Below are positions 1 to 14,472 of a stretch of DNA of 64,000 nt, in pieces. Location of the stretch: the NCBI RefSeq assembly GCF_932526225.1, contig NC_064034.1:12846887-12910886 (forward strand), in the 5' to 3' direction. A model generated the notes under the pieces. That model saw only the letters and a list, made by a program, of their open reading frames with translations. It was not told where the DNA came from and did not search any database. The DNA comes from Nematostella vectensis (lineage: Eukaryota; Cnidaria; Anthozoa; Actiniaria; Edwardsiidae). The number at the start of each line of letters is the position of its first letter. Within the stretch, counting starts at the first letter, position 1. The position numbers and the translations under genes were made by a program.

Positions 1-752
1 TATTCAACCTCCCATCCCCCCACTCTCCTAGAATGCCCTTCTAGGATGCCTTTCTAGGATTTTTCAACAAGACTTGTGTGATTAATCTATGAACTATCGT
101 CATTAAAAATACTGCTATTCTACAATTAATAGAAGGTCCTTGTCAAAGGTACTCAATAATTACTACCCAACCCTTATACATGATATAGGAATACAATGTA
201 ATGCATCGTTGATAAGGGACATTAATGCTTACCACAGCATTTCGGCTGTGCTAAGTCCGGATGGATGAATAATTATAAATTGAACATTGAAGATGACGTG
301 AAATCAAAAAATAAAATAAAACGGTGCTTCATAGTATCTAAGCTTGTTTCAAAATCTATCCATATAATATCTTCTTACTTATTTATTTTAAGTCAGCTTA
401 TAAGTTTCATTTCCATGCGACGCGCGCTACCGTGACCACTAGCACAAAGTCGCGAATTTACCATGCTCACAGTTTTGAATACCACGAAATTCATACTTCA
501 TAACTAGGAGGATTTCTGTCGTGATCGGATATGCACTCAAGTGTTTTCCGTTGGTTGGCTTGACAGTTAATGTCAGATAATACTATATATTATACTTATT
601 GGTTTTAATTGGTTAACTTCGTGGCCATGCTAGCGCGTCGCACAGAAATCAATCATAAGGTCATTGCGCGTCCGGGTCGGGAATCTTTACTCCTTTCCGT
701 GGGTTCCTCTGACCAGTGATTGTTCAGAGATCTCCAGTGGTGTCACGTGGTC
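1..752. other. Sequence downstream of GAK, including its presumed 3' UTR
   Basis: No coding exon recognised. On the minus strand this follows the GAK stop codon at 753-755. A minus-strand AATAAA (plus-strand TTTATT at 382-387) about 370 bases past the stop is a candidate polyadenylation signal. The rest is AT-rich and shows no repeat or RNA gene that I can see. Confidence 0.4.
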
Positions 753-3700
753 TCAGTATAGCGGTTTGCAGCCAGACTCCTCGAATAACGACCACGCTTC
801 ATTGAGTTCCATGAAAATTGCTCTGGCTAGAGCTTCGTGGGGCTCGCCGGTTAGCTACAGAAATGAACAAACAGAAATCATACATGGTGCTTAATTTCTG
901 CTGTGTTTATAAGAAACTCGTTGTGGCGCGCATATTCTTGAGTTGTCACTGCGTTGATACAGTAAGTCCGAAGATGCTTTTTTCACTATTATATTTGTTC
1001 TACAGAGGAGGTCTTTTGTCTCTATTATCCCGTTCTTTGTTCCGAGGTGTTGGGTACAGTTCTTTTAACAATGCAGTTGTCTCTGCGCTCGCCGCTAGTT
1101 ATTTTGGTTGTCATAATGGATGCTATGACTGTTGTTTAGTATCAGAAGACACTAGTTCATATCTTTACTCACCTTATCAGGATGAACGCATAATACAGCC
1201 TTTCTGTAGGCTTTCTTTACCTAATCAACAAACATGAATGAGAAACCATCAAAGAGAACACCATCAAAACACTGTACACCTATATTAAAAAACATCTATA
1301 TACACCTATTCCAAAAAAAATCATATTTATATGCACAGTTTTTAAAATACAAAAAAACAACGTCAGCGCAAACATCAAATGGGAATTTGCAAAAGGCAGT
1401 TTACAACCGAAAGGGACCATGGGTTTCAATATATAGTAAACATATAATATGTATGAAATGCAGAAAAATAAGAATAAATCGTAAGATAACAGTAAGGTCA
1501 TTAACGCATTGCTACAGAATTGTCAACGTTTTTTCATAACCTTTTTCTGTCGAATAATAAGCACCTTTCATTCTTAGAACAGCCATTTGACATTTACCAT
1601 TCGCCGTTTGCCCTGACAACGTTCTTTGAAGTAGGGATATCATTCCTTAAGGGTCATGAGGGTCTGATATTTGCCAAGTTGACCAACAAAAGTATGCTGA
1701 CTATTATGATGAAGTTACCCCGTGACGTCATAATGTGACGTCATGGATACAGATAAAAGCAAATATTTCAAGTAAAATTGCTCGAAAACAAATATTGAAT
1801 ACGTTTTATGAAGCTTGAGGGATGTGTGCATTAAGCCAAGTATGCGTTTTAGAAATGATTGAGTAATTGTTTTTGTATGATTTCTCAAAGGTCCTGAAAT
1901 CCAGATTATTTGATATAATTTTAGTTTCTGTTAAATTAACGCTAAATCCATGCTTGGCTATATAAAGATTTTAATAAAAAGGAATACAGAAAAAAATATT
2001 GCGTCTTGAAATAATTTGGCGAAAAAAAAAAGGTTTTTTTAGAAAACGCATAACCGGAAGTGAATCAAAGCCCGCGCGTGCACATTCGGCCTGCTCAGAC
2101 ACGATATCTCACATGATGATATTGAAAGTTAAAAAACAAATTCCAATAGTGTTTCGTGGTATTAACACTTCAAAGGAACGATATCCGTCATGTCATGATG
2201 GAAATTAAAAAAGTATTTTAAAATTCTGATACAGCGCGCGCTACTTTGAAATAAGATTTTCAGTGTGTGCGCGAGCGTTTGCAACCGGTTTTTGCAGCGC
2301 GAGCAGGTAGTGAAAATTGAAAACTTTGGCTTCAAAAACGTACGCTTGACTTAATCTTCGCTGAATCTTCGTTTTTACAAAATATGGGAAATACCATAAC
2401 CCTAAAAGGCTGAGATCAACTTAAAGTCAATTTTGGGGAACTTGAAACGCATATTTTTTGTGTTTCTTTTACTTCAGGAAAGCTTTTGAATGACGAATTC
2501 CGTGTTATGTATATGCGCGCGCTCAACGCCACTAGCCTAGCAACGTCGTAACTGAGCAACTAATGTCAGTACACCCTTAAGGCAAAACTGTATCTAGTTC
2601 TGTGAGTTTGTCTGGGCTGGCCTGGTTACCTGGTCGGGTTGTACGAGCTGGTGCATGCCCACGGGGTTCCAGCGGTCTTCCTCCTCCCATAGCACGTTTT
2701 GCAGTGAGCACAGAAGAGCCCGGATGTTGCTTCTCTTGCCATCGGCCCACTCGCGAACCTAAGAGGGCGTGGCACGGGATAAGGATAAGGATAAGGATAA
2801 GTAATCAATCCACTAGTATGGCATCAATAGGTATAAAGGCCATAGTAGGGACAAGCAATAAAAACTCTATCTGTTAAGCTTATGTTCTTCCAGGGTTTTA
2901 ATCGTAAAATACCCCCCCTCCCCTTACATTTCCGAGGATTCTACGGCAATGTAGTATCTGGCCCTGTTTAGAAAGCATACTGTTCATGTGCCGCCCGTTA
3001 TGCAAACAAAGATACGTCTTCAATGAAAAAGAAACAAACAGCAAATATCTTCATTACGAACCCCATATAAAAAGGGAGGTTTATAACGCCAGACACTTTG
3101 AACATCGAAATACTTCGAAGTACGGGGTGGAATTCTAAAGTTGGAGCATGAAGGCCATATTTCACATTGTAGGTTGTGGATGCTTACCGTCCACAGTCTT
3201 GCCTATTGTTATCTAAGTAGATGATCGCACCTTGGCTTTGATTGGGTCCTCCTCCCGTGCTATCTGCTTGACCATGGCACCCAGTGTCTCGGGACCCTTC
3301 TCCACGTTCGATGATTTGAAGCCGTGCGCGTCAAGGATATCGCTAAATTCATCTTGTCCAACACGCTTTGGCACTGCGAAGACACAACACAAGGAAATGA
3401 ACAACTCTGAAGGCAAGGACCAGCCAACCTCAGAAACACCAAAAAAGTATTAAACAACAACAACAACATCATCCACAACATCATCATCACCAACAACCAT
3501 TAACAACATAAAAGCGACAACGACATAAACATCAACAACACTAACTACATGCGCATGCTTACTGTGTGAGCCTCTCAGTCCATACTCTCCGAACACACTA
3601 GAGGAGTTTCCACCCTTGCTGAATGTTGGCGCGTAGTTCGGTTTGGAGCGCTGTTGTTGTTGCTGTTTTGGTTGCTGTTGCGGTGCTGGTTGCCGAGGCA

Positions 3701-6700
3701 TCTGTGTTGTCATCTGTGGCTGTTGTCTGCTCTGCCATGTTGGCTGTTGCTGAGGCTTGCCCCACGATGCCCCACCACCAAATGCTTTGTGTTGCATCTG
3801 AGGCGACTTGTCTTTTACTTTAAACTGTGGAGCCGATGAAGACTTGTGCATTCCTAAATGCCCAAGTCCTGCAAACGGGTCCAGTTTATCTGGTTTATCC
3901 TGATTTTTTCTGGTCAGCGGCGGAGTAGCAGCTGGCGAGGGAATTTGCTGTGGTTTTAAAGCCGAGTCTGCCTGGAACGAGCCTCCCCATTCGCCAAGAA
4001 GATCGGGGCCGCCATGCATCGCGGAGTTTGACGATGTCTTGAATACGTCATCTAAAACCGAAGGATTCTGAGAGCTTGAACTATCAGATGCGAACAAATC
4101 GAACTGAGCCTTGTGAGATCCACGAGAAGCAAACGGGTCAAAGTGATCTTTCGTTCCTGCAGAACTAAAGGCATCGTCCGCAGAGTTGGCGTGTTTAGGT
4201 ACAGGCGAGGCGAGGTTCTCTAGACTGGATCCTGAACTACGGCTACCAATCTGCCTGAAGAAGTCGTCTTCCTCGTGCGAGCTCGACCTTAACAGATCAT
4301 CCAAACTCCTGTTGCGGTGCCCCATATCCGACTTGTGTTTGTCCGTGCCACTGAACAAGTCCACGTTCTGACTGTCTTTAGGTCCAGGGGAGAGATTGAG
4401 CAGATCTATACCCGTAACTTCAGCTGGCCTAGTATCAGCACTAGGACCGTTAGACGAATGACCCCCGAGATTCAACAAGTCTACGTGAACGGTATTCCCG
4501 CCACTCGACTTGCTATCTAGTAAATCCGCCTGTGCTTGTCCCTGTGCAGAGGACTGGAAATCAGCAAACGGGTCGAACCTTTCCTGGGGGTCGTTGGAAG
4601 GAAGTCCGTTCGAATTCGCTGGGAAGTTAAATAAGTCTAGTTCCTCGTTCCCACTTCCATTCCGCTCATTGAAAAAGTCTTCTTCAACTGCTTCTGCAGC
4701 CTCTTCGGGAGTGGGGGAGTCGCTAGTGCTACGGAGATTCAAGAGTTCTCGGGTGAACTCGTCGTCACTGTCGTCACTTGCTGATGGTCTTGTCTCGGGG
4801 ATGGCGCCTTGATCGCGCCAATCTATATTCGTGAAAATATCGCCCGCTTTAGGTTTACTTTGGGGAGCTGTGTCTTCTGTTGCCGTGGTTTCAGTGGGGG
4901 AGTCTGTTCCTGGGGACTGGGAGAGTGGTTCTGATTGGCTGTTCTGTCCAGAGTTGAAGACTATCGATGACTCGCGATCGTCCGCATTCACTAAAAAAAA
5001 TGCATTTTTTTTTCTAGTAGTAATAAGGAAGATAGACATAGGAAAGAAGGGCAAACAAACACATATAAATAAGACATTTATATTTTCCTTCTATCAATCA
5101 AGGGTAGCATCTCTGCATTTGTACACTGCTTCATGCTCGAAAAAGGATGACTACAAAAAACTTTGCAATCAGTGCAGCTAAAATTTTAAACTAGTTGTAT
5201 TTTATGAGACCTGGCAAACATACCAAACTCCTCCTGGCACTCCAGGAACTCCTCCTTGCTGGTAAAGCAGACGGTTGGTGTATTCCTGGCCGGGTTAAGG
5301 GTATCCCAGGTGTGTGTGGTGGTGGCTGCCTGGTCGGTGTCAATGGTCACGTCCAAAGTCATAGCAAACCTACTTGAAAATTTCACCACGTCCTCCTTGG
5401 CAATGTCAAGCTCTTCCCTTTAACAAAAGATAGACACAGTTGGTGCTTAGAACATCCATTTGGTTGCCTCGCGAAGAAGTCATCGACTTTAAGCCCACAT
5501 GTTCATAAGTGTAGACTATTTATATGGATAGACCCATAAATGTGGAACTTTGATCAGAGCCGTCGGCAATCATGTATAGGCTGCATAGCTAACATTTAAC
5601 ATAATGGTTCCCTGATTTTTTTAGATACGGTGCAGCCTAAACTATAGTATAATAGGCAAGTATTTACCTGGAATATTTGAGCTTGGTGGCGTTTGGGTTG
5701 ATGAACCCAGTGTGGAACTGCAGCAGGAAAACCCGCATGGAAGCCATCTTTCCCTGTACCTTGCCCCCCAGGGTGGAGCGACCGTGATACACGATGATAG
5801 TGACGTCACCCTGTAGGGTCAGGTTTACCGGGAATGTCACCTTACCATCGCTCAGGGTGAACTCCCTAGAAATAAAGACAAAATGAGATGCAGATAGTCT
5901 TAACCTTTATAAGAAAACATTGGAATCGTTTTTATTACGGATCTGTGTTTAGTTTCGAATAAATTTTCTCTTCCTGCCCAGAATACTTAACCGTTACCAA
6001 ATTTACTCCATTAATGTTGTACTCAATCTGAAAAATCTCTTAAAAAGCCTTTTGGTTTCTATGATATTCTACAGCTACATTAAATGATGCCTCAGTGCAT
6101 CAGCCAATATGAAATAACAAAAATGATAAAACACTAAGACTCTGTTGTACGAGAATGTGTCATTAAAGGCACCGTAAGTGCCACTACTCCCCGTCTCCCT
6201 ACCTCATTTTCTCAATCTCTTGTACAGTCGTAAGCACCCTCTGGTTTCCTTGGTACATCTCGATAAATGGGCGACAGCCATTCCTTCAAAGGAAGTTCCA
6301 AAATAAGACAATATGGTCTTCAATTGTAGCACATCTGTATGTGCACTTATTGGCTGCCTAGCTTTGATGAATGCAGGGACTGGGAGCACTGGTTACCTGG
6401 CTTTGTTGAATGCTGGTACTGGATTTAGCGTCACAGACTTGATGTAGAGGGAGTTCTTCTGTGGCTTCATTGAAGGATTGTTGATAAGTTCTGCGATGTA
6501 CAGAAGATACCTGTGTGCAAAAATACTCAAAGATTTGTCAATTATCCTTTGAATCAAGTTAGACCTCGCTTTCCTTTCAGGCAAACGAAGAACCTGTTTG
6601 AGGTTTGTTTCAGCACTTAAGAAGAAAGAAAAGGAAAACAGTTGAAAAATAATTGTTAATCGTTTAATTCTCAGAATTTGTAATGTCCTATCCTTTATGA

Positions 6701-9700
6701 ATTAGCTGTTTTCATACATGATTTTGACAAATAGATTTGCTTATGCTCTGTAAAAGTCATGAACCTTGCATTCCCTTTCTGCTACAAGATCAGAAGTTTT
6801 CCATATACTACAAATGAGATCTTACCTTTCTTGGGAAGGTGTAAGAGCCACTTTTTGACCGATGCCACACCGCCGAATGCTAAACATGTCAGCCGCCCCA
6901 TTGGGGTTCTTGAAAAGCTTACAGAACACAAAGAATGCAGAAACGAGCACACCAGAAGCGACACGACCATCCTGCAGATAGCAGCACAGGGTAAAAATAA
7001 CAATGCCCATCTTATAAAGAAATACAAGTTGGCACGTGGAATAATAGGGTGGGAGGAAATATGATCTGTGTGAATAATATACATAGGTCAGCCAACAACA
7101 AAACAGGGAGAAATTTGCTAAGGGGGTTAGACTAGTAAGTACATACAATCAACATGGATACACATTTCACACATGCAATGCAGATACTATGCTGAGCACC
7201 AACTAATAAAAATAGTACAGATGCCTATCATAAGCTACATGCTTTTGCTTTTGTTATTGCATATCAGGGATTGTGAGATTATAATGGCTCTTACATACAT
7301 ACCATGCAGTGGATAACGATAACACGGCTGCTGTCCTTCTTTAACCAGACAAAGATTTTCCGGCACAAAGAAATTATGCTCTCTAGGGGAGGGAGTCTGT
7401 TTACAGGCCAGCACTGGTGGAGAACCTGGAACACAGATAGAGACTTGGTGAGTAACTTACAGATGGTCTAAACAACAAGGATAGGCAACACATATAGATG
7501 GTTTGAACATGGATGTTCAGCCCCCGAAAAATATGTGTGACATTTGCAACCCTTAAAAAAATACTAGGCAATGGTTTAAGCCCTCTCAACTTTTTAAAAA
7601 GGTGATAAAAGCAAACTTATTTCCCTTTATTGCCCTTACCCTTGTGCTTAGTTTGTCAGCTCTGTAGTTTCTTGGTGACACGTTAACAACAAAGTACTGT
7701 TCATAATGTTTGGCCTCAAGGAATTCTCGGACATCATCTATGTTATTCTTGTATGTTGATTCAATGCCTTCAGCAGGGAAAGACATCACTGGAATAAAAT
7801 AAAGTTCAAATGGATAGACAGATCAATCAAGACATCATGTGATATTTTTTTTTTAATAAAGGTCTTCAACTGTTCAGGGGTTCGCGTCAATATCAGTCAT
7901 TATTCATTAACGCTAGAGGAATACTTCAAGGTCTGGCAAGTTGGGAAAAGTTGATACTTTGCGTATGCATGCATGTATGACATCATTGCGCATGTTGTTT
8001 TGTTAAGGTCTCGGTAAAGGTAAACGACGTGCAATTTTCACTACATGTACAAACTATATTTAAAATGAAAGATAAAAGATTGAATTATCTCCTGCAAGTT
8101 TATTTTTGCAATAGCTAATTCCGTGTTCAGGTTTTGAGGCCTCAAACTCAAAAGTACGGAGTTTAATCTAGAGCGTAATGCACCTTCGCGTTATTGCGCA
8201 TGCACTTGCACATAATGGCATCTCAATGACAGATAGATGATCTGCCAAAGTGTGTGAGGACTTTTTGTTATTTGACACTGACAACAAAATATCACAAATC
8301 AAAGTTGGAACTCTCATTTCTGGCGAAATTTGGACACGAAAAGTGCTATAAAACCGATCTTCACTTCATGACATGGCATACTTATCTATCAGATCCCGAA
8401 AATTTGAAGGCGATATCTTAAAACCCGTCGCGCGAGGTTACGCCCGACAAGCTTGAGTTCTCCCCTCAAAATAATACGCTAGAAACGTCAAAGATTTGGC
8501 GTGAATTCACAGTCAACAGGTCACGGGAGACAGCAAAGGCCCATTTCAGCCGTCTTAGAATGCGATTTATAGAGTTTAAAAACTATTGATACAGGTTTTG
8601 CAAAAACCACAAAAACAAACAGTGCTGTCAAATCTACCTTTACCAAAACCTTAAATCACTTTTGTCATTGTATAAACAGACTTTTCTGTGTGCATCTGCC
8701 CTGCAATAACCCTCAGATGATTTTACAGGGTGTCATAAGAAAATTCACATTACTAGACTACATCTTGTTGCATAGTGTTTTGTACAGGACATACTCCATA
8801 CATCCATGGATTAGAGAACTGATGCACACAACAAAAAATGAGATCTACAGTATTCTACTGCATCTACTGTATTTCACACTATGATCTTTAATATTCTGTG
8901 AACTCTTGTCAATTTCAAATTTCAATTTCAAACTGCTAAGCCACTTTCCATCATTTCAAACTATAATGAAATAAGGAGATGGAGAGGTGGAGTGATATGA
9001 AGCCATTTCTGTGCTAGCCAATGAAAACGATTCAAGGGTTTCAAATGAAGGAGGCTAGAAGGCAATTTAGCTATTGGCGATGGTCGTCGGGACATCACAG
9101 GATATTCAAAACTGCATTAAATAACCATGTTTCTTACCTATGATTCTTGAAGTTATGTAGGATAAATCAAGGTCATTCTTCACATACCTAAAGTAAAGAA
9201 AGGGCAAAGGTTTTATATAGTATGTAATTATGAGCAAGATAAGGAACGTTTCTAGGGCCTGAATACTAGGAATCACAACACAATAATTAATCCAGAAATT
9301 TAAGTCTATATTTATTTTATTAAACATACAGACTGGTTTATTTTCCTTATCTTATATCTTATATCATATATCACATTAGGGAAGTATTTTCAACAAAACT
9401 ATGTTTCAACAGTTTCAACAAACATAATATTAGTTTGTCAACCATAATTTATTATACTGTAAGTAACCAAAATTGTCAGCGAGTACACTGTGACTCACCC
9501 AGCCATAGACTGGAAGGCTTTGTTGGAGATCCCCTTAATGTTGCTAAAAAGACTGTTTGCTCCCTTCATCACGCCACCCAACAGGACGGAGTTTCCACTG
9601 TTGCTGGCGTTACTTGTGCTCTGTATGCTATTATTGCTGGGTGCACTAGTTGGGGATATAGGGCCTGCTGCGAGTATATAAAACAGGCATAGTATAATTG

Positions 9701-12700
9701 CTTTATCCTGACAGCAATATAGTGGCAGGTCCAAGCACCCATGTACTCACTCGGCTATAGGTATTATAGGTATATATACTTACACTGTGATGCTGGTCTG
9801 CTAAAGCCTTCAGCCTGAAAAACAAAAGTCCTTTGTATGAGAACAATTTTCTGGGAAGAGAATGTCAAACAGACAATCCATAACTAACAAAACTGTTTAT
9901 AGTATGACAGAAAGCAATGCATTTAAAATCTGACAAATTTCGGCAAAAAATTATTTTTTTTCTAATCTGAAATTTCGTGTATCTTAACCAAATATTCAGT
10001 TATAGTTTTAAAGGGAGTTTGCCCCATTTGAAATTTCAGTAAAGTTTAGGGAAATGGTTTTCAACTATTATTTTAAATGAGCTCTTAATCTGTTTAATTA
10101 ACATTGTGAAATGATGATACCTGTTTCATGAAATGATTTGTCCATCTGTGTAAAGTGAACCGATCAAAGTGAATGGTTTCTAGAGTTTGAGTGCAAAGAG
10201 TACTTATTTGTTATCATTTAGTTACTGTAGGTAGCTACGAAATCAGTGTGCTCTCTTTAAGGCAATGAGATCATTACCACAGGTGCTTTAAGGTCCACGC
10301 TTCTAGCTGCAGCCAAAGCCTCTAGTTGTGTTAGGATATCCCTTATGCAGGGTCGGTCCTCTGGATGAACCACAAGGGTGGAATCTAGAGGGATCAAAGT
10401 CCAACTCAATGCAAAGAACACAATAAAGAACACTGGGAATACCTCACACTACCTCCTCAGTTCACCTAAGTTGATATGTCAAATCTAATCAGGTTTATTT
10501 GTCAAGGGATCAAATGATAATCATTAAAAAATATTTGCAGGATCTATTCTTGTGTTAATACATGTACTGTACTTTTGGGACAAATATGATGTTTAGCACT
10601 CTTGTAATTGTGCAGACAATGAGAAACCATTTGTTTAACTTTATTTGAAAACAACTTAAATAAAATAAGGCAATTATTATCCTGGTATAGCAGGCTACTT
10701 ACTTATTAAGTCATGGTACATTGTATATTCCCTGTCCATTTCTGGTATGGTGTATTTAGCATTGATGATTCTAAGTTTAGCAGAGTCTTCAAATGGATGC
10801 TCCATGAAGCATAAATAGAATAAGACGCATCCTAATGCCCAAATGTCTGCTTTCTCTGTTACTGGCAGATTACTGTAGAGATCAACCATTTCTGGAGCCC
10901 TATACATAGGTGTTGTATTTCTTTGTATCTGGAAAATATTAAAATAACACAACAGTATTTAAGGATTATACAGTGGATACATGCCTAAATTATATATCAT
11001 ATGATTAAGGACAATGCAAAATGTGAAAATAGACAGCAATGGGATTCACATCAAGTAAAAAGAGTGCATCATAAATGAAGAGACAATATGGAGTTAGGGA
11101 CTGTACAAGATTGAAGCCAGATAGCAAGTCGACTCCAAGCAGTCGCTGCTGTGTCAAAAGTTTTACTTTTCTCCAAAACATTTATTTTTACTAGATAGTT
11201 TTACTTTGTTTAAAGTTTGGCACAAGCCACCATCGACAAACCAAATCATTTTTTTTAACCAATTAATGTGCAAACCATTGGGATATTTTGGTCATACACT
11301 ATGTTTTTTATTTTGATCGGTATACCTTATTCTAGGCTCAGTTTTAACAAGATAACGGTAAACAATATTTCCATACAAAAACATTGTCATGATTTTTAAA
11401 AGTTAGGGTGCCATTTTACCTTTTTTCAAGCGACTGGAAGCTGTTTTAAATGCATGCGCTGTGGCCCAGACTATTTTTCTTTTCCTTTTTTTTTGCTAGG
11501 CCCAGTTGGCAGCATTTTAGCATATAAGCATGATAAATTGTATAAAAAAATATTAACCCCTTTAAAACAAACGAGACATCTTGTTGCAAAAGGGGGGAAA
11601 ATAAAACATTTTTGCTGGCGAAAAGTTTGTAAACAAATGCGTGTGTGCCTTGGAAAGCCCGCCATTTTCAAACCGGAAGCAATTATTTTTCCACCTAAAT
11701 TGCAAGAGCACGCTTCAATGTAGCAACCAAGGTCGCATAATAACCTAAATTCCTAACACCCTTAAGGACTATACAAAGAGTGAAAACAGAGAAGGAGGAT
11801 TCCCCTGGTGTATAAGGAGTGCATATAACAGCAGAACTAACCTCATCTTCAGCTAAACTTCTATTCAAAGCGGTCCAAGAATCATCTGGTGTAAGAGGTT
11901 CTGTGGTTGCACTTCCAAAGTCACAAAGTTTAATTTGTCCTTTTGATCCTATCAACATATTCTCAATCTAAAAAATAATAATTTCTGATATAAAGCATGC
12001 ATCTGAGAAGGTTGTGAAACATCAACATACAATATATCGTACTGTAATTTATTATATACATACTGAGAAATACTCACTGAAAACATATCCAGTAAATGTT
12101 AGTCCATTCACTGGTCTCAACAAATCAGAGGCGTGAACGATGTTTTTTCACCATGAAAAGTCGTTCACGGTTCTGATTGGACGAACAATATTTTTTTTTA
12201 CTGCACTTGAATGGCTTCAATCCCAACGCATCCACATGTGCATAAAAACCGTAGAAGCATTTTCCATTTAGTAATTTATTTATTTCATAGATGTTGAGAT
12301 TTTAGAGATTAAAAAGTGCACTACTTGTGTTACATGAGCTAGTCCTATGTGTGAGATCAGCGAGACAAATTCATTTCAATGTAAGTTTCTGTCTGTCTTT
12401 AACTGAACCATCCAACAGCACAAACTGCAGAGCCTCTGCAGCCAAGTCTCATAAAATGTTATGTAATAAGCTTATTATAAATTTCTCAGTATGTATATAA
12501 TAAACAAAATACAGCACGGAAAGTGCATTGTACAGTTTTTATTCACTCCTTGTTTTGTATAAAAAAACCCTGCTCGTTCGCTGCACTCACTTGTTTGTTT
12601 TTTGATACTGCACAACTAGTGAATAAAAACCATACGCGCAAACTTTCCATGTAGTATTCTTTATATGCCTAGTGAGACTTGTGTACCTTGAGATCTCTGT

Positions 12701-14472
12701 GGATGATGGGTGGACTTTGCTTGTGCATGTGAGATACAGCACGGCACAGTTGATAAAAGATCCTGAGAATCTGATCAGGAGAAAATGGCTGACCATCCCT
12801 CTCTTGTAGAATTTTTATCATTTCCCCACCTTGAATGAAAACAAATGAAGTGTTACACAGTAATCAATTATACGAACAGGAAGCCAATATAAATATATAT
12901 AAACAGCTTAGAATAATCCAATTTCCAATTCTGTCTGAACAAGTCAGTTGATTTAATCTACAATGAATTCACCACTTGATATACCCTGTCTACAATACCT
13001 GTACAAAGCTCTGTGAGAATTAAGTATTCAGTCATGCCGTGGCCTGACTCCTTCTCTCCTAATGATGCCGCAGAGTAGAACTGGACCACATTTGGATGCC
13101 CTCGCAAACGCTTCTAAGCAAGGTTAGGGAAAATCAATTATATGGTGTATGCTTTGTACTTGCCTTTGTTTGTGTATTTGAAAAAAAATATATTTAAATC
13201 TAAAAGAGTAGCTGACATGTACCATAGCACCTGATGTGCGAAACACCATATTGTTTATTATTGGTTATGACTTTCTTTGTCAAACACATTATTGATTATT
13301 ACTGGTCATGACTCTCTTTTGACAAACAACCATCATTGCTATTGTTTAGTTTTTACTGTATATGAATTTGTCTAGTAAAACATAATGTTGTTAAATAGCA
13401 TTTCTGGGATTGCAATGCTAGTAGGATTCATCTGGTAAATATGTATGTCTCTCAATTGGGTTTGAGTAAAATATTTTCAAATAAGGAAAGTATAAAGCTG
13501 TTTGTTGCCCAGAAAATGACTGCTCAAGTTTCCTACAGACTATGACAAATGAATGCAAAACAGGATACAAGCATGTTTATCTCTTGAAGGATGTTTTTGT
13601 TGGCAGCTTCATCACCAGCCATAAGCCTCTGAAAATAACAATTAATAAAAACAACAAAAATCATTAGTATGTTTTTATAAATAAAGGGGTATGAAAGGGG
13701 TTGCAAGGAATAAAAATGGCAAATCGAGCATATGTTTTTTTAAATGGCTAGGAGAGTAATGGTCTAGGAATGGAATGAAACATATTACATATAGTAGTTT
13801 AATTAAATATCTACCAAGTTTGATTGAAGTGTGATTGATGGGAAGACAAACTAATTGTACAAGTTGGTTGACAGCCGTAAAGAATGGCACATCAAATGAA
13901 GGAGTAGTTATTATGACTTGACATTTGATAGATCTAATTACAACCATTAAGCTTGTTATCCACACATTATCTTTAGAAAATATGATCCAACATTCTTAAA
14001 TATTTTTTATTGCATTCCACTTCAAACATAACTTATGTGAATCCAAAACAAACATGGGAACATTGGTAAAACAGTTATCATAAGTCAAGACAGGGCAACG
14101 TCGCAGGTCCCATGTGATTATTTGGTTCCCCTGAGCAATCCCACATGTAAATAGAATAACAAGTGTGTATACATTACGTACTGGCACAAAGTTCTACGGT
14201 ACCTTTAAAGCGTATTCTTTGCCTGTTTTCCCATCTTGCGCCACAAACACAAATCCATAACCACCTACATAAGACAACACTATAAGTACTCAGCCAAATA
14301 AAAGTGAACATCACCATAAAATGCTTCTCGTATAATGTAGTAGCGTACCCTCTGCGATAACACGTTTGATCTTAAGTTCTAAAGGCCCAAGTTCAACGAA
14401 TTGGCCGACAAAATCGTTGTCTTTGCCAGTTTGGCTGATGTAGCTCAGCGCGGATCGGAATATCTCAGCCAT
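753..14472 (-). CDS. GAK: Cyclin-G-associated kinase (GAK/auxilin-2), complete, 23 exons
   Basis: Serine/threonine kinase and Hsc70 co-chaperone that uncoats clathrin vesicles. Exons in coding order: 14472-14349, 14264-14203, 13628-13569, 13113-12999, 12829-12687, 11967-11842, 10928-10703, 10384-10278, 9814-9784, 9667-9499, 9187-9138, 7788-7640, 7425-7303, 6971-6826, 6510-6397, 6283-6203, 5865-5668, 5417-5224, 4990-3563, 3373-3231, 2758-2630, 1220-1173, 854-753. They total 4068 nt, 1355 residues, with consistent phases (human GAK is about 1311). Kinase domain about 35-320: lysine in EYALK, HRDLK, CDFGSA, so predicted active. PTEN-like domain about 395-580 carries HCMDGR, as in other GAKs, not the active HCxxGxxR loop. 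C2 domain about 585-740 (NGCRPF, STLGGKVQGKMASM). One 1428-nt exon encodes the disordered clathrin/AP2 region with repeated DLLNL and DPF motifs. J domain about 1265-1355 contains HPDK and ends FMELNEAWSLFEE. The start of the exon ending at 9499 could be 9664 instead of 9667. Confidence 0.95.
3425..3540. repeat. AAC/ATC-rich simple repeat in GAK intron
   Basis: Low-complexity (AAC)n and (ATC)n sequence in the intron between the GAK exons at 3231-3373 and 3563-4990. Read on the minus strand it extends the big 3563-4990 exon as an open frame, but the splice donor at 3557-3562 ends the coding part first. Confidence 0.7.
8007..8650. mobile_element. TTAA-flanked MITE in GAK intron
   Basis: A 644-bp non-coding element in the 1.35-kb intron between exons 7640-7788 and 9138-9187. 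Its ends are imperfect inverted repeats: left GGTCTCGGTAAAGGTA, right the complement of GGTTTTGGTAAAGGTA. Each end abuts TTAA (8003-8006 and 8651-8654). A TTAA target duplication is typical of piggyBac-type insertion. No transposase frame is present, so it would be non-autonomous. Family assignment is inferred from ends and target site only. Confidence 0.7.
12048..12504. mobile_element. Inverted-repeat element (MITE-like) in GAK intron
   Basis: A 24-base terminal inverted repeat, beginning TTTATTATATACATACTGAG, is found at 12048-12071 and inverted at 12481-12504. It brackets about 457 bp of non-coding DNA in the intron between exons 11842-11967 and 12687-12829. The interior holds a smaller hairpin near 12131-12170 (GTGAACGA against TCGTTCAC). 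I could not identify a clear target-site duplication. Confidence 0.6.

Noticed and set aside
240-290. Minus-strand HPDL-like codons as the J-domain HPDK exon
   Set aside because: An in-frame stop lies a few codons upstream and the following residues do not match. The true HPDK exon is at 1173-1220.
3450-5054. 534-residue open frame on the minus strand as a stand-alone gene
   Set aside because: It is the large clathrin/AP2-binding exon of GAK (3563-4990) with intron read-through at both ends; splice sites and phases match the neighbouring exons.
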